Source: Amycolatopsis lurida | GTDB taxonomy: Bacteria > Actinomycetota > Actinomycetes > Mycobacteriales > Pseudonocardiaceae | DNA: 64,000 nucleotides | Reading direction: 5' to 3' | NCBI RefSeq assembly: GCF_900105055.1 | Contig: NZ_FNTA01000004.1 | Location: forward strand, 7,037,501 to 7,101,500 | The notes under the pieces: generated by a model | What the model saw: the letters and a program-made list of their open reading frames with translations, nothing else | Told to the model about the DNA's origin: nothing | Databases searched by the model: none | Position numbers and translations under genes: made by a program | Part shown: positions 1 through 8,345 of the stretch, one piece after another | Layout of the letters: the number at the start of each line of letters is the position of its first letter | Numbering within the stretch: the first letter of the stretch is position 1

Positions 1-1
1 C

Positions 2-484
2 GAAGCGACCGACGCGCTCGTGACCGCCGAACCCGGCCTTGCGCTCGTGGTGCTCGTCGCCGACTGCGTACCGCTTCTGCTGGCCGACGCCGAAGCCGGT
101 GTCGTCGCCGCCGTCCACGCGGGCCGCGTCGGCGCCAGGGTCGGTGTCGTCCCCGCCGCGATCGAGGCGATGCGTTCGGTCGGCGCCGAGCCGGCCCGCA
201 CCGAAGCGCTGCTCGGCCCCGCGATCTGCGGCGACTGCTACGAAGTCCCCGCCGAAATGGCCGCCGACGTCGAGAAACACGTGCCGGGCAGCGCCTGCAA
301 AACCCGCAAGGGCACGCCGGGGCTCGACCTGCGCGCCGGGCTCTGGCGGCAGCTGGCCGACCTCGGCGTCGGCAAGATCGGCGTCGATCCGCGCTGTACC
401 AACGAAGACAAAACGCTCTTCAGCTTCCGCCGAGACGGCACCACCGGCCGGATCGCGGGCATCACGTGGCTGGACGCGTCGTGA
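2..484 (+). CDS. pgeF: PgeF/YfiH-family multicopper-oxidase-like protein (5' end cut off)
   Basis: The reading frame is open from the first bases of the window, so the N-terminus lies outside; about 160 residues are present. Visible family motifs are ADCVPLLLAD, VHAGRVG, GPAICGDCYEVP and the C-terminal CTNEDKTLFSFRRDG, which carry the metal-binding Cys and His residues of the PgeF/YlmD/YfiH (DUF152) family. Family members have been described as polyphenol oxidases or purine-nucleoside/peptidoglycan-editing enzymes; the substrate here is not evident from sequence. The stop codon overlaps the GTG start of the next gene by four bases (GTGA), so the two are translationally coupled. In actinobacteria this gene normally follows ftsZ, which should lie just upstream of the window. 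Confidence 0.9.
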   Translation, partial: EATDALVTAEPGLALVVLVADCVPLLLADAEAGVVAAVHAGRVGARVGVVPAAIEAMRSVGAEPARTEALLGPAICGDCYEVPAEMAADVEKHVPGSACKTRKGTPGLDLRAGLWRQLADLGVGKIGVDPRCTNEDKTLFSFRRDGTTGRIAGITWLDAS

Positions 485-1212
485 GCGACACCCGGCGGGA
501 CGAACTCGCCGCCTCCCTCGCCGAAGTGGAAGAGCGGATCGCCGCCGCGTGCAAGGCCGCCGGCCGCGCCCGCGACGAGGTCAAGTTACTCGCGGTCACC
601 AAGACCTTCCCGGCTCTCGACGCCGCGCTGCTCGCCGACCTCGGCGCGCTCGACCTCGCCGAGAACCGTGATCAGGAAGCCGGCGCGAAAGCCGAAGAGG
701 TCGCCGGTCTCCGCCCGGACGCCCGGATCCGCTGGCATATGGTCGGCAGCCTGCAGCGGAACAAGGCCAAATCGGTCGTGCGCTGGGCGGACGAGGTCCA
801 GTCCGTCGACTCCGAGCGCCTCGCCGACGCACTCGCGAAGGCGACCAAGTCGGCGCTGGATTCCGGGCAACGCGATCACCCGCTGGACGTCCTCATTCAA
901 GTAAGTCTCGATGACGATCCGAAGCGCGGGGGCATTCGGTTGAGCGAAGTGAGCCATTTGGCGGAGCGGATAGCCCATGTGGGTGATATTCGCCTCCGAG
1001 GGCTTATGGCGGTGGCGCCGCTGGGTACTGATCCCGCGGAGGCGTTCGGGAAACTCGCTCGTGCGTCGGAGCGTCTACGGGAAGAACACCCAAATGCCCG
1101 TGAGATCTCCGCCGGAATGAGCAATGATCTCGAGCAGGCGATCACGCACGGCTCGACCTGTGTGCGTGTCGGAACCGCGTTGCTCGGTGGGCGCGGTTTA
1201 GCCTCGCCCTAG
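481..1212 (+). CDS. YggS/PROSC-type PLP-binding homeostasis protein
   Basis: A 243-residue single-domain PLP-binding protein of the YggS/PLPBP family, which buffers free pyridoxal phosphate and affects amino-acid pools. Motifs are LLAVTKTFP (with the PLP lysine), ENRDQEA, WHMVGSLQRNKAK, the strand GLMAVAP, and the phosphate-binding C-terminus MSNDLEQAI...GSTCVRVGTALLGG. I chose the GTG at 481, which overlaps the pgeF stop as GTGA, because homologues begin with a short Ser-Asp-Thr sequence; an upstream GTG at 466 would add five residues. Base use changes inside the gene: up to about base 898 codons end mostly in G or C, after that ATA, GTA, ATT, CGA and TTG codons become frequent although the protein still matches the family. 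Confidence 0.93.
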   Translation: MSDTRRDELAASLAEVEERIAAACKAAGRARDEVKLLAVTKTFPALDAALLADLGALDLAENRDQEAGAKAEEVAGLRPDARIRWHMVGSLQRNKAKSVVRWADEVQSVDSERLADALAKATKSALDSGQRDHPLDVLIQVSLDDDPKRGGIRLSEVSHLAERIAHVGDIRLRGLMAVAPLGTDPAEAFGKLARASERLREEHPNAREISAGMSNDLEQAITHGSTCVRVGTALLGGRGLASP

Positions 1213-1294
1213 GGAATACCGTCTCGTCGTTACGGGGAGTGGCGGCGAGGGCGGGGGAGTACGGTGCGGGACGCGGCTAAGGCTAGGGAGAGGC

Positions 1295-1909
1295 ATGAGC
1301 GCGCTGCAGAAGCTGAAGGCCTACTTCGGGATGGTGCCCGCGGACGAAGACGGCTATGACGTCGAGGATGACTACCGCCGAGGCTATGCCTCAAAGGAAT
1401 ATGTCGACGACGAGTACGACTACGACGATGAGCCACCGGCCCGGTCACGGGGTGGACGTTACCGGGACGTCGATGACACGTATGACGAGCCCGCGCCGCG
1501 GCCTCGGTCACGCTCCGTGGCCAGCCCGGAGCCTGCCGTCCACGGAGCACTGGCGATCGACCGTCAGCCGGAGCCGGTCGCGCGGCTGCGGCCGGTCACC
1601 GAGCCGGTGCGTCCGCCGGTGCGTGACCCGTTGAGCCGGATCACGACGCTCCACCCGACGAGCTACGCGGAAGCGCGGGCGATCGGGGAGCACTACCGGG
1701 AGGGCATCCCGGTGATCATGAACCTCACGGAGATGGAGAACGCGGACGCGAAGCGTCTCGTCGACTTCGCCGCGGGGCTCGCTTTCGCGTTGCGCGGATC
1801 GATGGACAAGGTCACCAACAAGGTGTTCCTTCTCTCACCGCCCGATGTGGATGTCACCGCGGAAGACCGCCGACGGATTGCCGAAGGCGGATTGTTCCTG
1901 CGCGGCTGA
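1295..1909 (+). CDS. sepF: Cell division protein SepF
   Basis: A 204-residue SepF, the membrane anchor and bundler of FtsZ. The first dozen residues (MSALQKLKAYFGM) form the expected amphipathic membrane-binding helix. A highly charged Asp/Tyr/Arg-rich linker covers roughly residues 20-110, and the conserved SepF fold follows, with TSYAEARAIGEHYREG, VIMNLTEMENADAKRLVDF, AGLAFALRGSMDK and VFLLSPPDVDV. In actinobacteria, which lack FtsA, SepF is the essential FtsZ tether. The start ATG is preceded by AGGGAGAGGC. It lies 82 bases after the YggS-type gene and before yggT and wag31, the usual order downstream of ftsZ. Confidence 0.95.
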   Translation: MSALQKLKAYFGMVPADEDGYDVEDDYRRGYASKEYVDDEYDYDDEPPARSRGGRYRDVDDTYDEPAPRPRSRSVASPEPAVHGALAIDRQPEPVARLRPVTEPVRPPVRDPLSRITTLHPTSYAEARAIGEHYREGIPVIMNLTEMENADAKRLVDFAAGLAFALRGSMDKVTNKVFLLSPPDVDVTAEDRRRIAEGGLFLRG

Positions 1910-2014
1910 TCACCCGGTGACCGTTGAGCGCAGCCGGATGTGATTTTGTCGACTCATCGCCATCCGCGGCCCGTCAACTGCGTCTTTTGACGTGAGGCAT
2001 GGCAGAGTGGTTAC

Positions 2015-2299
2015 GTGAATGCTGTGTTGCTGGTCGTCTGGTACGTGCTGTTCGCCTTCTGGCTCCTGCTGACGGCACGGATTGTCGTCGAGCTCGTGCG
2101 TGCTTTCGCTCGCGAGTGGCGTCCTGCCGGAGGGGTTGCGGTAACGCTCGAGACCATCTACACAGTGACCGACCCACCGGTTCGTCTGTTCAGACGAATC
2201 ATCCCGACCGTACGAATCGGCGGCGTCGGACTGGACTTATCGATTATGGTGCTGCTGTTGGTTGTGTTCTTCGCGATGCAGCTGGCAACGCCAGGGTGA
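2015..2299 (+). CDS. YggT family membrane protein
   Basis: A 94-residue integral membrane protein of the YggT family, with two hydrophobic helices: residues 3-22, and a second at about 73-92 ending in VVFFAMQLATPG. The hallmark loop VTDPPVRLFRRIIPTVRIGG between them is conserved in the family. Its function is not established; members are encoded beside division genes and have been linked to osmotic tolerance and positioning of division proteins. The GTG at 2015 fits the homologues. No clear ribosome binding site is seen. It lies between sepF and wag31, the standard position. Confidence 0.88.
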   Translation: MNAVLLVVWYVLFAFWLLLTARIVVELVRAFAREWRPAGGVAVTLETIYTVTDPPVRLFRRIIPTVRIGGVGLDLSIMVLLLVVFFAMQLATPG

Positions 2300-2353
2300 T
2301 TTTCGGGGAAGCCCCGGTGGACCTGCAGGCCATGGAGTGCGTGAGGTGATCTG

Positions 2354-3214
2354 ATGTCGTTGACCCCCGCTGACGTGCATAACGTCGCGTTCAGCAAGCC
2401 GCCCATTGGCAAAAGGGGCTACAACGAGGACGAGGTGGACGCGTTCCTCGACCTGGTGGAGACCGAGCTTGCCCGGTTGATCGAGGACAACAACGAGCTG
2501 CGGCAGCAGGTCGAACAGCTCGACAACGAGCTCGAGACCACCCGTGGTGAGCTCGAGAACGCCAAGGCCGGCGCCGTCGGCCCACCGCCGCAGGTACGCG
2601 ACGAGCCGTCGCGCCGCCTGGCGCCGGTGCCGCCGCCGCAGTCGGCGATGGAGCAGACCCAGGCCCACTCGATGGTGCCGGACAACGGGGAGCCCAACGT
2701 CCAGGCCGCGAAGGTGCTCGGGCTGGCGCAGGAAATGGCCGACCGGCTCACCGCCGAGGCCAAGACCGAGTCGGACGGCATGCTGGCGGAGGCCCGGACC
2801 AAGTCCGAGCAGCTGTTGTCGGACGCGCGGTCCAAGTCGGACTCGATGGTGAACGAGGCGCGCACGCGCGCCGAGACGATGCTGAACGACGCGCGAACCC
2901 GTGCCGAGACCTTGGAGCGCCAGGCGCGCGACAAGGCGACGACCATGGAGCGCGAGGCTCAGCGCAAGTACACCGAGACCATGAACAACATGAACGCGGA
3001 GAAGGGCTCGCTGGGCAAGAAGATCGAGGAGCTGCGCACGATCGAGCGGGAGTACCGCACGAGGCTGCGCGGGTTCCTCGAGTCCCAGTTGCGTGAGCTC
3101 GACGACCGTGGTTCGGCCGCTCCCGCGTCGGCGTCTTCGTCGAACTCGGGGCAGTCCTCGTCCTCCGGTGGCGGACAGGGCTACTCGTTCGGCCCTCGGG
3201 CCGAAGCGGGCTGA
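2354..3214 (+). CDS. wag31: DivIVA-domain polar growth determinant Wag31
   Basis: A 286-residue DivIVA/Wag31 homologue that marks growing poles and recruits the elongation machinery. The N-terminal DivIVA domain (MSLTPADVHNVAFSKPP, then KRGYNEDEVDAFLDLVE) carries the membrane-inserting loop. A first coiled coil covers about residues 35-75, a Pro/Ala-rich linker about 76-110, and a long second coiled coil about 115-245 contains repeated A-R-x-K/R-S/A-E heptads. A Ser/Gly-rich low-complexity tail closes the protein. The ATG has GAGGTGAT upstream. A strong hairpin at 3245-3280 follows the stop. Polar growth in actinobacteria depends on this gene, so it is expected to be essential. Confidence 0.95.
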   Translation: MSLTPADVHNVAFSKPPIGKRGYNEDEVDAFLDLVETELARLIEDNNELRQQVEQLDNELETTRGELENAKAGAVGPPPQVRDEPSRRLAPVPPPQSAMEQTQAHSMVPDNGEPNVQAAKVLGLAQEMADRLTAEAKTESDGMLAEARTKSEQLLSDARSKSDSMVNEARTRAETMLNDARTRAETLERQARDKATTMEREAQRKYTETMNNMNAEKGSLGKKIEELRTIEREYRTRLRGFLESQLRELDDRGSAAPASASSSNSGQSSSSGGGQGYSFGPRAEAG

Positions 3215-3244
3215 TCCCGGCCCCGCCTGATTTCTACCCAGTGG

Positions 3245-3280
3245 AACGGCCTCGGCACTCTCCGGAGGGTCGGGGCCGTT
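3245..3280 (+). terminator. Hairpin terminator after wag31
   Basis: A 36-base inverted repeat begins AACGGCCTCGGCACTC and ends GGGTCGGGGCCGTT around a short TCCG-type loop, about 16 pairs with one mismatch and G-T wobbles. It starts 30 bases after the wag31 stop and ends 28 bases before the next gene. There is no long T run, as is common in this group. Confidence 0.75.
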
Positions 3281-3308
3281 TCGCTTGGCCCTCGTGTTGT
3301 AATTCACC

Positions 3309-3878
3309 GTGCTCTACATCGTCCTGGTACTGGTACTGGCGGCTCTGGGGCTGCTCGTCGCGGCGCTCATCACCGCGAACTCCCTGTGGGCTTGGATCTC
3401 CATCGGTGTCTCCGTCGTCGCGGGGTTGCTGCTCCTCTTCGACCTGCTGCGGCGCCGGAAGAAGCGCGCTCCCGTCGAGGAAGAGGCGGAGGACCCGGGC
3501 GAAGACGCCTCCGAAGACGCCGAGGCCGCCGAGCCCGCCGAGGGCGAGGAAAAGAAACCCGAGGACGTCGAGCAGACCGTCTTGATGCCGGCAGCCGGTG
3601 AGCTGGGCGACGAGGAAGAGGTTCCGGACCCTCAGCGCACCGGCGACCCCGGCGAAGAGAAGAGCGACCCCGAGGATGTGGCGGTCGTCTCCGAACTCGA
3701 GACCGAGGTCGTGGTCGTCGACGAGTACCCGCGTTATCACGTGACTTCGTGCGAATGGCTCGAAACCCGGGACACGATCCCGCTCGGCATCGGCGAGGCA
3801 CGGCAGCTCGGCTTCACGCCGTGCGCGCTGTGCACGCCCGACGCCGAGATCGCCGGACAGCACCGCCAGAAGGCTTAG
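3309..3878 (+). CDS. Membrane-anchored acidic protein with C-terminal Cys/His motif
   Basis: A 189-residue protein I cannot name. Two closely spaced membrane helices cover residues 2-50. An Arg/Lys patch (RRRKKR) then predicts a cytoplasmic remainder. Residues about 58-140 are extremely rich in Glu and Asp. The last 50 residues form a distinct motif, YPRYHVTSCEWL...PLGIGEARQLGFTPCALCTP: one His and three Cys in the arrangement HxxxC...CxxC, which looks like a small metal-binding knuckle. Start is GTG at 3309, after the wag31 terminator. The stop codon TAG shares four bases (TTAG) with the stop of the convergent FUSC gene. Confidence 0.8.
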   Translation: MLYIVLVLVLAALGLLVAALITANSLWAWISIGVSVVAGLLLLFDLLRRRKKRAPVEEEAEDPGEDASEDAEAAEPAEGEEKKPEDVEQTVLMPAAGELGDEEEVPDPQRTGDPGEEKSDPEDVAVVSELETEVVVVDEYPRYHVTSCEWLETRDTIPLGIGEARQLGFTPCALCTPDAEIAGQHRQKA

Positions 3879-5683
3879 AGCTTCTGGGCCGCTTCGCCGA
3901 CCGCCACGACGTCGGCGGCGATCGTGTCGAGCACCAGGCGCTGCTCCTCGTCCGCGTCGTGAGGCACCTGGATCTCCGCTGGCTCTACGGTCCCGAGCGT
4001 GCGCGCCGCCTCGTCGACGGCGTCCGCCGCTCCGGCCGAACCGGGCCGCAGCAAGAGCGACGACGCCGTGACGGACAGGCCGCGCAAGGCTTCGGCCGCG
4101 TTCTCCAGCGCGTCCCGCTGCCCGGGTGCGGGTTCCTTGGTGCCCGGCTCCGCGGTTCGCAGGCCGTGATGCGCGACCGCGGCGGCACGGAACTCACGGC
4201 CGAGCGTCCGCGGGTCGACGTTCTCGCCGCGCAGTTTCCGCGCCACCGAGCCGAGCAGCGCGCGGGTGGCGCCGACGGCGGTCTCGAACCGTTCCGCCGG
4301 GCCGGGTTTCGGCACGCCGGGGATCGCGGCGAAACCGAACAGCAGGGCGATGGCGCCGGCGAGCACCATCAGGAGCAAGTACTCGACGAGTACGTAACGC
4401 GGGTCCAGATGTCGGGTGGTCGCGTTCATACCGACCGACATCAGGACCATACAGCCGTTGAAGATCGCCGGACGCGTCTGCATGACCGAGAACCCGCCGA
4501 GTAGCGCGACGAGTCCGATCGGCAGCAGAAACCCTTGCGGCAGAAGCCAAAGAACGAGAGTGAGCACGACGGCGCCGCCGAGTGAGCCGCCGATGCGCTG
4601 CCAGGCCTTGCTGAGGCTGTCCCGCCATTCCGGTTGCATGATGGCGAAGGTGCCGAGCAGGAACGACACGGTGAGCGGGTCGCCTGGCCGGAAACCGGCG
4701 ACCACCAGCGCCAGCCCGACGCCGAGCCCACAGCGGAGCGCGTGCCGGAACTGCGCCGACCGCCAGGAGAACGCGCCGCTCAACTCGATTCTGCGCAGTT
4801 CTTCGCGAAGTCCTTTCGGAACGTCCACACGCGACTCGTCACGTTCGGCCGTCGCGGTCCGGATGGTCTCGAGAGCCTCCCAGAGCGCGGTGACGAGCCT
4901 CGCCGTGGCGCCCGGAAGCCCAGTGGGTTCCTTGCGCCGTACCGGTTCGACTTCGTCCGGTGCGCCCGGGCTCCGGACGGCGTCGGCGAGCCTGGCGGCT
5001 TCTTCTCTGGCGGCGTCGAGCGTTTCACCGATTTCTTCGCTGTCCAGTCGTCTCCGCCGGATCTCCAGCAACCCGGTCGCCGCCCGATATCGGAACATGC
5101 CGCCGAGGACTCGGCCGGTCCAGCGACGAGGCCGATCCGCGAGCCAAAGCCTGGCCGCGCGCTCCTGTATTTCGGATGTACCCGTCGCGAGCGCGTCGGC
5201 CAGCGCGTCCCGGGTCGGCTTGGCGGGATCTTTCGCGCCCATCAACGCCCGCAACAAGATCACGACGCCGACCGCGAGCGCGGGCGCGCCCAGGATCTGC
5301 CCGGCCGACGCCGTTCCGGTCAGCTGGAAGCCGTATCCGAACAACGACGCCATCCCGAGCCCCAGCCCGACCGTGACGAATCGTTCCCCGAGCACGGGCA
5401 ACAGCCCGGCGACGACCACGATCACCATCAACAGCCCGATCGCCGCCCACTGAGACACCGCGCCCAGCAACCGCGGCACCCCCACCGCGAGGATCAGCGC
5501 GGGCGCGAACCACGCCAGCAGCCGCAGATCCGCCCAGAGCGGCCCACCGACCGCCGCCATGAGACAGAAGAGCGCGGTGAGGGCCGCCAGGACGGCCGCG
5601 TTGCCCAGCCCCAGGAGGAATCCGAGGCCGCTGACGCCGCCGAGGACGACCAGCAGGACGATGAGGAGTCCGGGCCCTTTCAT
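3875..5683 (-). CDS. FUSC family integral membrane protein (putative aromatic-acid exporter)
   Basis: A 602-residue membrane protein with the two-module layout of the FUSC/YccS family. Six or so helices cover residues 1-155, a cytoplasmic charged helical region 160-300 follows, then the FUSC core 305-460 with the motif HALRCGLGVGLALVVAG...PLTVSFLLGTFAIMQP, and a second soluble region to the end. Relatives (fusaric acid resistance, AaeB, YccS) export aromatic acids or similar small molecules; substrate is unknown here. The ATG lies in a 276-base gap shared with the divergent HNH gene. Its stop overlaps the convergent upstream gene by four bases. Confidence 0.85.
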   Translation of the reverse strand: MKGPGLLIVLLVVLGGVSGLGFLLGLGNAAVLAALTALFCLMAAVGGPLWADLRLLAWFAPALILAVGVPRLLGAVSQWAAIGLLMVIVVVAGLLPVLGERFVTVGLGLGMASLFGYGFQLTGTASAGQILGAPALAVGVVILLRALMGAKDPAKPTRDALADALATGTSEIQERAARLWLADRPRRWTGRVLGGMFRYRAATGLLEIRRRRLDSEEIGETLDAAREEAARLADAVRSPGAPDEVEPVRRKEPTGLPGATARLVTALWEALETIRTATAERDESRVDVPKGLREELRRIELSGAFSWRSAQFRHALRCGLGVGLALVVAGFRPGDPLTVSFLLGTFAIMQPEWRDSLSKAWQRIGGSLGGAVVLTLVLWLLPQGFLLPIGLVALLGGFSVMQTRPAIFNGCMVLMSVGMNATTRHLDPRYVLVEYLLLMVLAGAIALLFGFAAIPGVPKPGPAERFETAVGATRALLGSVARKLRGENVDPRTLGREFRAAAVAHHGLRTAEPGTKEPAPGQRDALENAAEALRGLSVTASSLLLRPGSAGAADAVDEAARTLGTVEPAEIQVPHDADEEQRLVLDTIAADVVAVGEAAQKL

Positions 5684-5846
5684 CGGGCCTCGCAGAACGA
5701 CATGACCGTCAACATAGAGGCGGCGGTGGGGACGGCAACTCGGGCCCTGGTGGAGGGATGGGTGGTCGTGCCGGTAACTCGCGGCGAGTCGTGGGAAGGC
5801 AATTCGCGTCCTGAGGCTATCTGATGTTTATGGGCGTCTTCGCGTT

Positions 5847-5870
5847 CTTAAAGGCGCTTCGCCGCTTAAG
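5847..5870. repeat. Small imperfect palindrome in the FUSC/HNH intergenic gap
   Basis: CTTAA ... GGCG CTT CGCC ... TTAAG forms a short stem-loop with an internal mismatch, followed directly by GGGCCCCTTCGCC, which resembles the GGCCCCTT core of the larger palindromes elsewhere in this window. It lies between the divergent starts of the FUSC and HNH genes. I see no gene in 5684-5959. Confidence 0.4.
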
Positions 5871-5959
5871 GGCCCCTTCGCCAATGTTATTTTGGCCAAT
5901 TTTCTTTGCTGGGCCGTTTGAGCTAGCTCATGTGTTCGAGTGAGGGTAGTTTTGGGGTC

Positions 5960-7216
5960 ATGGCCAGCGATGATGCATTCCAGGGGACGTCCACCGATTG
6001 GTGGCGCGTCGATACCGCGACGCTGCATGCCCGTAAACAGGAACTGGAAGTCTTGAAGCGGCGGGCGGATGCGGAGCAGAACGCGATCCTGGCGGAAATC
6101 AATTCCCGTGGGGTGCGCGGATGCAGCGGGCATTCGACCTTGGCGGCATTGATATTCGAGGACTTCCTGGTGACCGACAAGGAAGCTTCCGCCCGCGCCG
6201 ACCGCGTCCTGGCCCTGCACTCCGGCCCCTCGATCGGCGGTGAGGCTGAACCACCGCTGGCCCCGTTGACCGCTCAGGCTGCTGCGGAGGGCGCGATCGG
6301 CGGGTCGCAGGTCGACGCGATCATCCGCACCCTGGCCCGTATCCCGTCCAGCGTGCCGGAGGAGGAGGTGAGGGCGGGGGAGGCGATCCTGGTCGAGTTG
6401 GCTCGTCGGGCGGGGCCGCGGCAGATCGCCCGCGCCGGACGGCGTCTGCTGGACGAACTCGACCCCGACGGGAAAGAACCCCGTAACGAGGACCCGAAGG
6501 ACACTCGGCCGGAGTTGCGGTTCGTCAAGCACCGCGACGGCACTCTCGGCCTGAAGGGCACCCTCGATCTGGAGACCTATGCCCGGTTGAAATCCGATCT
6601 GGATCCGATGGCCAAGCCGCATAAGGCGATCGACGGGCTGCGGGACTCCCGCAGCCAGGACGAACGCTATGGGGACGCGTTCACCGACTATGTGCGGTTG
6701 AAGACGACCAGCCGTAACCTTCCCGGCCAAGCAGGCGAGGCGACCCACATTTTGGTCACCATGTCCTACGACGACTTGATCCGGGATATCGGCGAGGCGC
6801 ACCTGGATCTGGTGGGGCCGATCAGCGCCACCGATGCCCGCATCCTCGCCTGCGACGCCCGCGTGCGACCGGGTGTTCTCGGCACCGCGGGCGAGCCCTT
6901 GGACATCGGCCGGTCGAAACGGACCGTGTCCCTGGCCCAGAAATACGCGCTCACTCTCCGCGACGGCGGTTGCGCGTTCCCGGGCTGCGACATGCCCGTA
7001 CCGCGCTGCACCGCACACCACATTGTCTTCTGGCGGCACCACGGCGAAACGAAGATCGACAACCTCGTGTTGCTGTGCACCAAACACCACCGCCTCATCC
7101 ACCACAGCGAATGGAAAGTCCAGATCGCCCAAGACGGACTGCCAGAGTTCACCCCACCCGCCTACCTCGACCCCACCGGGACGCCGAGACGGAACACGAT
7201 GCACCTCAGGACATAG
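5960..7216 (+). CDS. DUF222 (13E12-type) HNH endonuclease
   Basis: A 418-residue protein with an N-terminal DUF222 region (about 20-310) and a C-terminal HNH nuclease domain. The nuclease contains GGCAFPGCDMP, CTAHHIVFWRHHGETKIDNLVLLC and KHHRLIHH, giving the zinc Cys pairs and the HH...N...H catalytic residues. This family is expanded in Mycobacteriales and Pseudonocardiales, often in many copies per genome, with no settled function; some copies behave like mobile or repeat-associated genes. I chose ATG 5960 over ATG 5930 because homologues start near here. Neither has a convincing ribosome binding site. No terminal repeats or transposase accompany it. Confidence 0.88.
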   Translation: MASDDAFQGTSTDWWRVDTATLHARKQELEVLKRRADAEQNAILAEINSRGVRGCSGHSTLAALIFEDFLVTDKEASARADRVLALHSGPSIGGEAEPPLAPLTAQAAAEGAIGGSQVDAIIRTLARIPSSVPEEEVRAGEAILVELARRAGPRQIARAGRRLLDELDPDGKEPRNEDPKDTRPELRFVKHRDGTLGLKGTLDLETYARLKSDLDPMAKPHKAIDGLRDSRSQDERYGDAFTDYVRLKTTSRNLPGQAGEATHILVTMSYDDLIRDIGEAHLDLVGPISATDARILACDARVRPGVLGTAGEPLDIGRSKRTVSLAQKYALTLRDGGCAFPGCDMPVPRCTAHHIVFWRHHGETKIDNLVLLCTKHHRLIHHSEWKVQIAQDGLPEFTPPAYLDPTGTPRRNTMHLRT

Positions 7217-7328
7217 GCCGAACCCCGAAGCTTTCGAAGTCGAGTCGCGCCGGTGCCGCCTCGCCGACCCCGCTTTGCAGGACCAGAGGCCGGCTCGAGA
7301 CCGTATAACGCCCTACACGCCCAGGCTC

Positions 7329-7880
7329 TCAGAAGGCTGCGGGGTGGACTTGTCGCGCCGTGTTCCAAGGGACACGTTCAAACGCGACAAGATCAGTAAA
7401 GGCAAGGACCGATTCGTCGAGCCGTTGGAAGATCAGCCCGCCCTCGTGCGTCTCCTCCAGTTCGCCCGCGACCAGCGCCAGCGGCCGTGCCCCGATCCGG
7501 AAGTGAACTTCGGCCAGGAAATGCCGCTCGGGGAAGACAGTGACGCGATCGATCCAACCGGTGGGCAACTCGGGAAAGGACCGCCAGCGATAGATCCCGT
7601 TCCAACGGCCGTCGTCATACGCTTTGTCCGACGAGTGGCCGTGGAGGCCGAAGCCGTCGTCGTCCTGGTAGGTGCCGATCTCCACCGCGGTGCCGTCGTC
7701 CAGCCAAGTCTGAAGCCAGTACAGCTGAAGGCAAGGAACGTCGGGGTCGGCGAAGTGCGGGCCGGTTCCCGCAGCATCTTCCCGCAGTGCCAGCTCCACG
7801 CCGGCCCATCTGTCGACCCGCTTGCCGCCCAGGGCCGTGAAGGTGGGTGTCTGTCCGGCGAGCCGGCCTTCTCGCGTCAT
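7329..7880 (-). CDS. Hypothetical protein, 183 residues
   Basis: I do not recognise this family. The protein is soluble, acidic, rich in Trp, His and aromatic residues (CLQLYWLQTWLDDGTAVEIG, GRWNGIYRWRSFPELPTGWI), with no membrane segment or signal peptide, and looks like a compact beta-rich fold. The codon pattern is typical of the neighbourhood, supporting a real gene. The ATG has no Shine-Dalgarno sequence; GATACT lies six bases upstream, which fits a leaderless transcript. It is convergent with the HNH gene (112-base gap) and divergent from the ileS leader. Confidence 0.65.
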   Translation of the reverse strand: MTREGRLAGQTPTFTALGGKRVDRWAGVELALREDAAGTGPHFADPDVPCLQLYWLQTWLDDGTAVEIGTYQDDDGFGLHGHSSDKAYDDGRWNGIYRWRSFPELPTGWIDRVTVFPERHFLAEVHFRIGARPLALVAGELEETHEGGLIFQRLDESVLAFTDLVAFERVPWNTARQVHPAAF

Positions 7881-8112
7881 GCCCGCAGTATCGCTAAAAC
7901 CGTCGACCTCTCACTGCGCATTGCCGCCGGCTTCGAGGGAGGCGAGCCTGGGCCGAATTCCTCGGAGGGGCGACGGGGCTCGTCGAGAAACCGTCACCAC
8001 GCGCCATCCCTCGGAGCTTCGCGATCGTCCCCACTGCGGGGGAAGCCGGAGCCGGCACACGAACGATAAGCCCACCCCGGACAACCCGGTTGCCCCCGCG
8101 CGCTACCCTTGA

Positions 8113-8345
8113 ATGAACTGGCACCGATCCGGCCATCACCGGGGAGCCTCCGGAAGAACAGGGCCCAGGCCCTCAGTAGAACCGGACGGGTACGGCCCGT
8201 CACAGCCGTCGAATGAGCGGCCCAGCCGGAACACCAACCGGCCGGGCAAGCGGGGTGGTACCGCGGAACGCGCCGGAAACGGCCGTCTCGTCCCCGTGTG
8301 GGCGCGAGCCCGTACGAGTGAGACGAACCGCGAGGAGCACCGAAG
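8113..8345 (+). promoter_or_regulatory. Isoleucine T-box riboswitch leader of ileS
   Basis: The 465 bases before ileS hold no gene, but the last 230 form a T-box leader. The T-box/antisequestrator core GGGGTGGTACCGCGG is at 8252-8266; its TGGT pairs with the NCCA end of uncharged tRNA. Upstream, CCGGCCATCACCGGGG places an ATC (Ile) specifier at 8135-8137 in a very short Stem I, as known for actinobacterial ileS T-boxes. These act on translation: the region 8281-8340 can pair with the GAGGAG ribosome binding site before the ATG. TACCCT at 8104-8109 is a candidate -10. Bases 7881-8100 show nothing further. Confidence 0.87.

Noticed and set aside
5960..7216. DUF222/HNH gene as part of an insertion sequence or intron
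   Set aside because: No terminal inverted repeats, target duplication or reverse transcriptase are seen; the gene stands alone.
8104..8345. tRNA gene suggested by paired arms before ileS
   Set aside because: The structure is explained by the T-box; there is no tRNA acceptor stem or GTTCGA T-loop.
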